DNA from: an uncultured Muribaculaceae bacterium
Lineage (GTDB): Bacteria; Bacteroidota; Bacteroidia; Bacteroidales; Muribaculaceae
Assembly (NCBI GenBank): GCA_910586455.1
Contig: CAJUHX010000083.1
Coordinates: 1 to 7,876 of the forward strand
Direction: 5' to 3'
Length of the DNA stretch: 7,876 nt
Shown here: positions 1 to 7,876 of the stretch, piece by piece
How positions within the stretch are numbered: the stretch's first letter is position 1
How the letters are laid out: each line of letters starts with the position of its first letter
Position numbers and translations under genes: made by a program
Notes under the pieces: generated by a model
What the model was told of the DNA's origin: nothing
Database searches by the model: none
Seen by the model: the letters and a program-made list of their open reading frames with translations, nothing else

Positions 1-49
1 AACCTTCTGATCCGTAGTCAGATGCTCTATTCAGTTGAGCTAATGAGCC
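1..49 (-). tRNA. tRNA-Arg(ACG), 3' part missing
   Basis: The minus strand folds as the first two thirds of a tRNA. It has the 5' acceptor strand GGCTCAT (49-43), the TA of positions 8-9, a D stem GCTC/GAGC, and an anticodon stem TCTGA/TCAGA with five perfect pairs. These enclose the seven-base loop CTACGGA, so the anticodon is ACG (positions 15-13), reading arginine CGN codons. A34 would normally be deaminated to inosine by TadA. The variable region starts at AGGTT, and the T arm and 3' acceptor strand lie beyond position 1. The gene sits downstream of valS on the same strand and has its own promoter-like sequence. Confidence 0.93.
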
Positions 50-85
50 ATCATTGGCGCGGGATTAACTTCCCGTTTGCGAGTG

Positions 86-117
86 CAAAGTTACGCCATT
101 TTCTTGAATTGACCAAA
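86..117 (-). promoter_or_regulatory. Bacteroidetes-type promoter for the tRNA-Arg gene
   Basis: On the minus strand TAACTTTG (93-86) matches the Bacteroidetes -7 consensus TAnnTTTG exactly. A TTTG (117-114) lies 20 bases upstream at the -33 position. Transcription would begin near position 80, about 30 bases before the tRNA 5' end at 49. The short leader contains a small hairpin, CGGGA/TCCCG with a six-base loop (60-75). The promoter is inferred from the consensus and position only. Confidence 0.7.
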
Positions 118-143
118 TTTTTTGGCCACTTTTTTTTATTTTT
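111..143. terminator. Weak hairpin beside a T-rich tract, possible terminator
   Basis: GACCAAA (111-117) and TTTGGCC (121-127) form a seven-position stem around a three-base loop just past the valS stop codon. On the plus strand the stem has one A-C mismatch and is followed by a long T-rich run, which looks like an intrinsic terminator for plus-strand transcription. On the minus strand the mismatch becomes a G-U pair, but no U run follows, so it would be a poor terminator for valS. The stem overlaps the -33 box of the tRNA promoter. Function is uncertain. Confidence 0.3.
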
Positions 144-2837
<2,694 letters not shown>

Positions 2838-2861
2838 AACTGCTGTATTTATTTCGAACTG

Positions 2862-2892
2862 CAAAATTACGATTTTTTTTTCAAATCTCAAT
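2862..2892 (-). promoter_or_regulatory. Bacteroidetes-type promoter for valS
   Basis: On the minus strand TAATTTTG (2869-2862) fits the -7 consensus TAnnTTTG at every fixed position. A TTG (2891-2889) lies 19 bases upstream at the -33 position, with an A-rich spacer. The expected start near 2855 gives a leader of about 20 bases before the valS ATG at 2837. This excludes the upstream in-frame ATG at 2891 as the start. Confidence 0.75.
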
Positions 2893-2935
2893 GCTTATGC
2901 TCTGTGAGTCCTATGTGTATTCCGTGCGATGTCAT

Positions 2936-2956
2936 AAAAAAAGGCGCTTACGCGCC
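2936..2956 (-). terminator. Intrinsic terminator of the 117-residue protein gene
   Basis: On the minus strand GGCGC (2956-2952), a four-base loop GTAA and GCGCC (2947-2943) are followed directly by seven T residues (2942-2936). This is a classic compact rho-independent terminator. The TAA stop codon of the preceding gene (2950-2948) lies inside the loop, so the end of the reading frame and the end of the transcript are fused. It separates this gene from the valS promoter about 45 bases further on. Confidence 0.9.
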
Positions 2957-3301
2957 GTGCCACCACATCTGAATGCGGTCCCATAGTGTGAGTTTGGGTT
3001 CTTTTATATGAATGGATACCTTGTTGTTCTTTTTATTAAGGAATATTATCGACGAATGCAACACCACTGCCACCCACTCCTCGAAAGGTACTATGGCATG
3101 TATCCGTCTTAGCGGTACACGGTGGAAAGGCGATGTCGCATCGATGCTGCCAATCTGCATCACGTCGTTCTCTATGTCAATGTTGATGCTGTGGTTTTCG
3201 GCCACACAGTCAAACAGCAGTACAAAGTCGAGGCAATCGGGACTCTTGGGCAGCTGCGAGTATTTTTTATATAGAGTGTTGATGACTTTCTTGGTTATCA
3301 T
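2948..3301 (-). CDS. Conserved-looking small protein of unknown function
   Basis: I do not recognise a named family. The 117-residue product has no signal peptide or membrane segment and is probably cytoplasmic. Residues 1-35 are lysine-rich then hydrophobic and look helical (MITKKVINTLYKKY). Residues 38-100 alternate in a way that suggests several beta strands, centred on SPFHRVPLRRIHAIVPFEEW (57-75) and VAVVLHSSIIFLNK (76-89). The C-terminus is tryptophan-rich (WDRIQMWWHGA). It is probably a real gene: it starts with ATG, lies in the same direction as its neighbours, ends at a well-formed terminator, and is preceded by the hairpin that ends the decarboxylase operon. I found no exact TAnnTTTG promoter upstream, so it may be read through from the operon or use a weak promoter. 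Its place between the sodium pump and valS does not indicate its role. Confidence 0.8.
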   Translation of the reverse strand: MITKKVINTLYKKYSQLPKSPDCLDFVLLFDCVAENHSINIDIENDVMQIGSIDATSPFHRVPLRRIHAIVPFEEWVAVVLHSSIIFLNKKNNKVSIHIKEPKLTLWDRIQMWWHGA

Positions 3302-3411
3302 AACAGTGATAAATTGATTTTTTAAAGAAACACTTTATCTCTATAACCACTCAGCACGTGCTTTGTTGACTCCAAATGCCGAGGAATCTCAATTGTCACA
3401 AAATTGTAACC
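3302..3411. other. Intergenic region with small repeats
   Basis: This gap holds no gene. It has a perfect 10-bp palindrome AGCACGTGCT (3353-3362). It also has a near-perfect direct repeat, AATTGTCAC (3391-3399) and AATTGTAAC (3402-3410), spaced by 11 bases, about one helical turn. On the minus strand ACAATTTTG (3407-3399) resembles a -7 box but does not match the consensus. Either repeat could be an operator for the small downstream gene, or both may be chance. Confidence 0.3.
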
Positions 3412-3447
3412 AAAACGACTTCTGCCGGTGTGGCAGAAGTCGTTTTT
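3412..3447 (-). terminator. Terminator at the end of the decarboxylase operon
   Basis: AAAACGACTTCTGCC (3412-3426) and its exact reverse complement (3432-3446) form a 15-bp perfect stem around a five-base loop, 17 bases past the stop codon of the beta-subunit gene. The outer A and T runs belong to the stem, and the short U run fits intrinsic termination. The symmetry means it could act in both directions, but no plus-strand gene is seen nearby. Confidence 0.85.
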
Positions 3448-3463
3448 GATTACTGTGTATCTA

Positions 3464-4621
3464 TCAGGCAAGGAAGCCAAGCAGCACACCTGCTGCTACG
3501 GCCGAACCGATTACGCCGGCTACGTTGGGGCCCATGGCGTGCATGAGCAAATAGTTCGACGGATCGTATTCCAGACCTAAGTTGTTTGAGATACGGGCCG
3601 ACATGGGCACAGCCGATACGCCGGCGTTGCCGATGAGCGGGTTGATTTTTTTGTCCTTGGGCAGAACCAGATTGAACAGCTTCACAAACAGTACGCCTGA
3701 CGAAGATGCAATGATGAAGGCCATGAAACCAAGGAAGAAAATGAAGATTGTCTGCGGGGTGAGGAACTGCGATGCCTGAGTGGAGGCGCCTACGGTCATA
3801 CCGAGCAGAATGGTTACAATGTCGGTAAGAGCGTTCGATGCGGTCTTGGCCAGACGGGTGGTAACGCCGCACTCACGCAGCAGGTTGCCGAAGAAGAGCA
3901 TGCCAAGCAGAGGCAGACCGGAGGGAACCACAAAGCAGGTGAGAAGCATGCCCACGATGGGGAATACGATTTTCTCGTTCTGCGATACGGCACGGGCGGG
4001 TTTCATCTTTATCATACGCTCTTTCTTGGTGGTGAACAGGCGCATCAGCGGCGGCTGAATTACCGGCACCAGAGCCATGTAGGAGTATGCCGACACCGCG
4101 ATTGCACCCATGAGGTTGGGAGCGAGCTTCGACGAAAGGAAGATTGCAGTGGGGCCGTCAGCACCGCCGATGATGGCGATGGCGCCTGCCTGGTCGGGTG
4201 CGAAGCCTATGGCCAGAGCCACCATGTATGCACCGAAGATACCGAACTGTGCGGCAGCTCCGATAAGCATCAGCTTGGGGTTGGCAATCAGGGCCGAGAA
4301 GTCGGTCATGGCACCGATGCCCAGGAAAATCAGGGGCGGATACCAGCCGGCGCTCACACCGTTGTAGAGTATGTTCAGCACCGAGCCTTCCTCGTAGATG
4401 CCTACTTCGAGGCCGGCGGCGGTGTTGAAAGGTACGTTGCCTATGAGGATACCGAAGCCGATGGGCACCAGGAGCATGGGTTCGAAGTTCTTCTTAATGG
4501 CGAGCCAGATGAAGAACAGACCTACCGCAAGCATCACAAAGTTGCCGACCTCGGCGTTGGCAAATCCCGTCAGTTCCCAGAACTGGCGGAGATTGTCGAG
4601 TACAAAATCACCGAATGACAT
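3464..4621 (-). CDS. mmdB: Na+-translocating methylmalonyl-CoA decarboxylase, beta subunit
   Basis: This is the integral membrane subunit of the biotin-dependent decarboxylase sodium pumps (OadB/MmdB/GcdB family). It decarboxylates carboxybiotin and couples this to Na+ export across the inner membrane. The 385-residue protein is mostly hydrophobic with about nine membrane segments. The residues known to matter in Klebsiella OadB can be matched by motif. D155 in GGADGPTAI corresponds to Asp203, Y181 in SAYSYMALVP to Tyr229, and N327, G331, S336 and R343 in NPLIGNAGVSAVPMSAR to Asn373, Gly377, Ser382 and Arg389. All are present, so the pump should be active. It is the last gene of the operon, 43 bases after the biotin carrier. 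The family alone does not fix the substrate. The PCC-type alpha subunit and epimerase upstream point to methylmalonyl-CoA rather than oxaloacetate. Confidence 0.95.
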   Translation of the reverse strand: MSFGDFVLDNLRQFWELTGFANAEVGNFVMLAVGLFFIWLAIKKNFEPMLLVPIGFGILIGNVPFNTAAGLEVGIYEEGSVLNILYNGVSAGWYPPLIFLGIGAMTDFSALIANPKLMLIGAAAQFGIFGAYMVALAIGFAPDQAGAIAIIGGADGPTAIFLSSKLAPNLMGAIAVSAYSYMALVPVIQPPLMRLFTTKKERMIKMKPARAVSQNEKIVFPIVGMLLTCFVVPSGLPLLGMLFFGNLLRECGVTTRLAKTASNALTDIVTILLGMTVGASTQASQFLTPQTIFIFFLGFMAFIIASSSGVLFVKLFNLVLPKDKKINPLIGNAGVSAVPMSARISNNLGLEYDPSNYLLMHAMGPNVAGVIGSAVAAGVLLGFLA

Positions 4622-4664
4622 AAGTTGTGGACTTTATGTTATTGATTTACTATTGCACTCGGGC

Positions 4665-5102
4665 TTATTCCAGGGTGATGAGTACGGCGCCCTCGAGTAC
4701 AGAGTCGCCGGGATTCACACTGATTGAAGCTACCTTGCCATCGCAGCCTGCGTGGATAGCGTTCTCCATTTTCATGGCTTCGAGTACCAGTACGGTATCG
4801 GCTGCAGACACGGTGTCGCCCACTTTTACGGGAATCGACAGTACCACACCGGGCAGCGGTGCCTTGATAGCGTTGGCTCCTGCCGAGGCGGCGGGCTTTG
4901 CTATTACCTTTTCACCGGAAGCTGTACGCGGAGCGGCTGCAGGCTTGGGAGCGGATACCACCTTTACGTTTTTGGCGGCATCCTGTGCGAGTTCTACCTT
5001 GTAGGGTACGCCGTTGACTTCCACCTGGGCAACGTTGCCTTCGATGTCGCCCACTCCTACCTTGTAGGTGTTGCCGTTGATTTTATATTTGTATTCTTTC
5101 AT
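4665..5102 (-). CDS. mmdC: Biotin carrier protein of methylmalonyl-CoA decarboxylase (gamma/MmdC type)
   Basis: This 145-residue soluble protein carries the biotin that shuttles CO2 from the carboxyltransferase to the membrane beta subunit. The C-terminal biotinyl domain (about 77-145) contains the EAMKMEN motif, with the biotinylated lysine at K111, and the usual glycines of the lipoyl-like barrel (LPGVV, CDGKV). A flexible linker rich in Ala, Pro and Lys spans about 50-76. The N-terminal 45 residues form a small beta-rich domain (YKINGNTYKV, VNGVPYKVEL) common in Bacteroidetes carriers. The start lies only five bases after the stop of the lamin-tail/OadG gene, so the two are probably translated together. 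A separate biotin ligase, not in this window, must modify K111. Confidence 0.95.
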   Translation of the reverse strand: MKEYKYKINGNTYKVGVGDIEGNVAQVEVNGVPYKVELAQDAAKNVKVVSAPKPAAAPRTASGEKVIAKPAASAGANAIKAPLPGVVLSIPVKVGDTVSAADTVLVLEAMKMENAIHAGCDGKVASISVNPGDSVLEGAVLITLE

Positions 5103-5107
5103 TGCTG

Positions 5108-6025
5108 TTAATGACGGTTATGGTGCAATTCGGGTACCTGGCGCAAGTTGTAGATTTTGGAGCTCCAGGGCGAATAAGCGCGTTTTACTTTATTGATTGT
5201 AAGGATAGTATTCTCGGTATCGTGAGCGTTGAGGTGCTCGTGCAGGGCCATTACTATGGCTGCGATTTCCTCGCCCGAGTCATGGACAAGGTTCTCGGCC
5301 TTGGCTTCCTGTCGGGTAAGACCTTGCGAACGAGCCTTGTTCATGCGGGTAACCATGGCGCCGATTTTACCGATGGCGTAGAAGCACAGGCACAGCACAA
5401 GCAGAGCGCTGAACACAATAGCCATGGCCATTACAGCCATACCCCAGCCGTGGGCGTCCTGAGTGGCGAACTCCTCGATTTTGGGATTGGTGCCCTTGAT
5501 GATGTTGGCGCTCGACGGGGTGATATAGTCGTCCTCGCCGCCGGTGCGCACGGCCCATTCGCCTGCACCGTCTTCAGTGCGGGCCCAGGTGTTGTCGCAA
5601 ACCAGTTCGGCAGGCACCAGAACCTCGTCGATGAGGGTGATACCGTCGGCGTCGTAGATACCGATCCAATTGTCCTGACCCGGTGTAAGGGTAAAGTTGG
5701 TATGGAATGTACCCTTGTTTGGTTCACCGTCGGTGTAGAATACCACGTGCTGACGCTTTGCGATTTTGGTGTTTACGTCGCCTAACGGCACGGGGTACTT
5801 CTTTGGATCGTTCTTATCGTTGGTTATATAGATGCTGCTTATCTCCAAGGGTGAGAAGTTGGAGTTGAACAGCTCTATCCAGCCCGTATGGTTGCCGTAT
5901 TCGTCCACGATGCTGCTGTCGTTTTCCACCATCACCTCGTTGAGGCGAAGAGCCGAACGGCCCTGGGCGAAAGCGGCGGTGCAGCACATGGCGGCCAAGG
6001 CCAGCGTTAATATTGATTTTTTCAT
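5108..6025 (-). CDS. Secreted lamin-tail domain fused to OadG-like gamma subunit
   Basis: This 305-residue membrane protein appears to be the small anchoring subunit of the decarboxylase, enlarged by an extracytoplasmic domain. Residues 1-20 are a signal peptide ending AFA before QG. Cysteines 14-15 do not sit in a proper lipobox, so a lipoprotein is unlikely. Residues 25-178 look like a lamin-tail (LTD) Ig-like fold, with LNEVMVEN, GWIELFN, ISSIYITND and TPSSANIIKGTNP as landmarks. A single membrane segment covers about 195-219. The cytosolic part (220-305) resembles OadG: a basic stretch after the membrane, then EEIAAIVMALHEHL, INKVKRAYSPWSSKIYNLRQVP and a terminal HHNRH. OadG proteins elsewhere are about 80-120 residues, so the LTD makes this one much longer. 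It lies 24 bases after the alpha subunit and 5 before the biotin carrier, which supports a structural role in the pump. The role of the LTD is unknown. Confidence 0.85.
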   Translation of the reverse strand: MKKSILTLALAAMCCTAAFAQGRSALRLNEVMVENDSSIVDEYGNHTGWIELFNSNFSPLEISSIYITNDKNDPKKYPVPLGDVNTKIAKRQHVVFYTDGEPNKGTFHTNFTLTPGQDNWIGIYDADGITLIDEVLVPAELVCDNTWARTEDGAGEWAVRTGGEDDYITPSSANIIKGTNPKIEEFATQDAHGWGMAVMAMAIVFSALLVLCLCFYAIGKIGAMVTRMNKARSQGLTRQEAKAENLVHDSGEEIAAIVMALHEHLNAHDTENTILTINKVKRAYSPWSSKIYNLRQVPELHHNRH

Positions 6026-6049
6026 ACTGCTGTCGAGTGGGCTGTAGGA

Positions 6050-7603
6050 TTAAAGGGGAATATTGCCGTGTTTCTTGGCGGGATTGGAAACCTTTTTGGT
6101 GGCCAGCTGCTGCAGCGCGCGGATAACACGGAAACGGGTGTTGCGGGGCTCGATAACGTCGTCGATGTAGCCGTAGCGTGCTGCGTTGTAGGGGTTGCAG
6201 AAGAGCTTGTTGTATTCGGTTTCCTTCTCTGCGAGCACCTTCTTGGGGTCGTCGCTTGCCTTGGCTTCCTTGGCGTAGAGTACCTCTACAGCGCCGGCAC
6301 CGCCCATAACGGCGATTTCGGCTGTAGGCCATGCGTAGTTCATGTCGCCGCGCAGCTGCTTGCAGCTCATCACAATGTGGCTGCCGCCGTAGCTCTTGCG
6401 CAGTGTAACTGTAATCTTGGGCACAGTGGCTTCGCCGTAGGCGTAAAGCAGTTTTGCGCCGTGCAGAATCACGCCGTTGTATTCCTGGCCTGTGCCGGGC
6501 AGGAAGCCGGGAACATCGACCAGAGTTACCAGAGGAATGTTGAAGGCGTCGCAGAAGCGTACAAAGCGTGCACCCTTACGCGATGCGTTGCTGTCGAGTA
6601 CGCCGGCGAGGTATTTGGGCTGGTTGGCCACAATACCCACGCTCTGACCGTTGAAGCGTGCGAAACCTACTATGATGTTCTTGGCATAGTCGGCCTGTAC
6701 TTCAAGGAATTCGCCATTGTCGACAATGGCACCGATAACCTCGTACATATCGTAGGGGCGGTTGGCCGAGTCGGGAATGATTTCGTTAAGCGAGTCTTCC
6801 AGACGGTCGATGGGGTCTGTGCAGGGCACCAGGGGAGCTTCCTCAAGGTTGTTCTGAGGTATGTAGCTGAAGAGTTTACGGATAATCTTGATGGCGTGTT
6901 CGCCGTCTTCGGCCTTGAAGTGGCATACACCGCTCTTGCTGGAGTGTACTTCGGGGCCGCCGAGAGCGTCCTGCGACACATCTTCGCCGGTTACAGTCTT
7001 CACTACCTTGGGGCCGGTAAGGAACATGTAGCTGATGCCCTTGGCCATGATGGTGAAGTCGGTGAGTGCGGGCGAGTAAACGGCACCGCCGGCACATGGG
7101 CCGAGGATGGCCGAAATCTGGGGAATCACACCCGAAGCCATAATGTTGCGCTGGAAGATTTCGGCGTAGCCGGCCAGTGCGTTGATGCCTTCCTGGATAC
7201 GTGCGCCGCCGGAGTCGTTCAGACCTATTACGGGTGCACCCATCTTCATGGCCATATCCATGATTTTGCAGATTTTCAGGGCCATGGTTTCGGACAATGA
7301 ACCGCCGAATACGGTGAAGTCCTGTGCGAATACATACACCAGACGGCCTTCGATTGTACCGTAGCCGGTAACCACGCCGTCGCCGAGGTACGATTTCTTT
7401 TCCTGACCGAAGTTAGTGCAGCGGTGGCGCACAAACATATCGAGTTCTTCAAAAGAGCCTTCGTCGAGGAGCTGTGCGATACGCTCACGGGCGGTATATT
7501 TGCCACGTTCGTGCTGCTTCTCGATAGCTTTTTCACCGCCGCCGATACGGGCCTGGGCGCGAAGCTCTATGAGTTCTTTTACTTTTTCAAGCTGACTGCT
7601 CAT
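6050..7603 (-). CDS. mmdA: Methylmalonyl-CoA decarboxylase alpha subunit (carboxyltransferase)
   Basis: This cytoplasmic enzyme moves the carboxyl group of (S)-methylmalonyl-CoA to biotin on the carrier protein, giving propionyl-CoA. The 517-residue length fits the MmdA/propionyl-CoA carboxylase beta family. The N-terminal crotonase-like half has GGAR (132-135) and GPCAGGA (168-174), which form the acyl-CoA oxyanion site. The C-terminal half has VDVPGFLPG (362-370), followed by LRKSYGGSH and YAWPTAEIAVMGGAGAVEVLY. No biotin carboxylase gene lies beside it, and a beta-type sodium pump subunit does, so the expected direction is decarboxylation. The ATG at 7603 gives the typical N-terminus with HERGKYTARERI (31-42). 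A PCC beta subunit working with a distant biotin carboxylase is possible but less likely in this operon. Glutaconyl-CoA decarboxylase is disfavoured by the epimerase next door. Confidence 0.95.
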   Translation of the reverse strand: MSSQLEKVKELIELRAQARIGGGEKAIEKQHERGKYTARERIAQLLDEGSFEELDMFVRHRCTNFGQEKKSYLGDGVVTGYGTIEGRLVYVFAQDFTVFGGSLSETMALKICKIMDMAMKMGAPVIGLNDSGGARIQEGINALAGYAEIFQRNIMASGVIPQISAILGPCAGGAVYSPALTDFTIMAKGISYMFLTGPKVVKTVTGEDVSQDALGGPEVHSSKSGVCHFKAEDGEHAIKIIRKLFSYIPQNNLEEAPLVPCTDPIDRLEDSLNEIIPDSANRPYDMYEVIGAIVDNGEFLEVQADYAKNIIVGFARFNGQSVGIVANQPKYLAGVLDSNASRKGARFVRFCDAFNIPLVTLVDVPGFLPGTGQEYNGVILHGAKLLYAYGEATVPKITVTLRKSYGGSHIVMSCKQLRGDMNYAWPTAEIAVMGGAGAVEVLYAKEAKASDDPKKVLAEKETEYNKLFCNPYNAARYGYIDDVIEPRNTRFRVIRALQQLATKKVSNPAKKHGNIPL

Positions 7604-7634
7604 ACTTATATATAATGTATTGGATGTTGTTCAA

Positions 7635-7876
7635 TTACTTGTTGGGGTCTTCGCAGAGTTCGATCAGGGTGCCGACGGTCGACTTAGGATGGAGGAAGGC
7701 GATATTGAGGCCTTCGGCGCCTTTGCGGGGAGCCTTGTCGATAAGGCGGCAGCCCTTTTCCTCGAGTTCACCTAAAGCGTTGGCCACACCGTCCTGTACG
7801 GCGAAAGCAATGTGCTGTATGCCGCCACGGCCACCGTTGCCGGCGATGAACTTGCTGATGGCGCTGTCTTCCGAGG
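7635..7876 (-). CDS. mce: Methylmalonyl-CoA epimerase, C-terminal part
   Basis: This enzyme of the glyoxalase/VOC fold interconverts (R)- and (S)-methylmalonyl-CoA, linking methylmalonyl-CoA mutase to the decarboxylase. Only the last 79 complete codons are in the window; the 5' end lies beyond 7876. Visible family marks are GGIQHIAFAV, whose histidine is a metal ligand, GCRLIDKAPRKGAEG, IAFLHPKSTVGTLIELCE with the glutamate ligand near the end, and a short DPNK tail. It ends 31 bases before the alpha-subunit start and is the first visible gene of the operon. The frame was read by hand and has no internal stop. Because the protein is cut, its start and promoter cannot be judged. Confidence 0.95.
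   Translation of the reverse strand, partial: SEDSAISKFIAGNGGRGGIQHIAFAVQDGVANALGELEEKGCRLIDKAPRKGAEGLNIAFLHPKSTVGTLIELCEDPNK

Noticed and set aside
2838..2891. An upstream in-frame ATG adding 18 residues to ValRS
   Set aside because: The added residues are not family-like, and the ATG overlaps the -33 box of the promoter, so the likely transcript does not contain it.
3012..3317. A plus-strand frame of 101 codons over the small unknown gene
   Set aside because: It is antisense to the minus-strand gene that ends at a strong terminator, and it has no promoter or terminator of its own.
5964..6025. Lipoprotein signal on the lamin-tail/OadG protein (cysteines 14 and 15)
   Set aside because: The residues before each cysteine (AAM and AMC) do not fit a lipobox, and AFA before QG is a good signal peptidase I site.
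6068..7300. A plus-strand open frame of 410 codons opposite mmdA
   Set aside because: It is antisense to a well-supported carboxyltransferase gene, and the product is Val-, Gly- and Ala-rich without family motifs. It is explained by codon bias in mmdA.

Overview
The window comes from a member of the Bacteroidales, most likely a gut species close to Muribaculaceae or Bacteroides. The reasons are the TAnnTTTG-type promoter boxes, the A-rich gene leaders without Shine-Dalgarno sequences, and the gene content: a propionate-pathway sodium-pump operon whose gamma-like subunit carries a lamin-tail domain. Family-level placement is inference. Every supported gene lies on the minus strand, so in transcription order the window is read from position 7876 down to 1.

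Positions 7876 to 3464 hold five closely spaced genes that form one operon: the C-terminal part of methylmalonyl-CoA epimerase, the carboxyltransferase (alpha) subunit of methylmalonyl-CoA decarboxylase, a secreted-domain/OadG fusion protein, a biotin carrier protein, and the membrane beta subunit. Together they describe the end of the succinate-to-propionate route. The epimerase supplies (S)-methylmalonyl-CoA, the carboxyltransferase moves its carboxyl group to biotin on the carrier, and the beta subunit releases CO2 while exporting Na+. The gamma-like protein is expected to hold the assembly together at the membrane. The operon promoter lies outside the window. The operon ends at a 15-bp perfect hairpin.

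Positions 3463 to 2936 hold a small intergenic region with minor repeats, a conserved-looking 117-residue protein of unknown function, and a compact terminator whose loop contains that gene's stop codon. Positions 2892 to 144 hold a good Bacteroidetes promoter and the complete valyl-tRNA synthetase gene. Positions 143 to 1 hold a second promoter of the same type and the 5' two thirds of a tRNA-Arg(ACG) gene, cut by the window edge.

No mobile element, CRISPR array or clearly undescribed system is visible. The most unusual items are the lamin-tail/OadG fusion on the sodium pump, the unknown small protein, and the KMSKM form of the synthetase signature motif.
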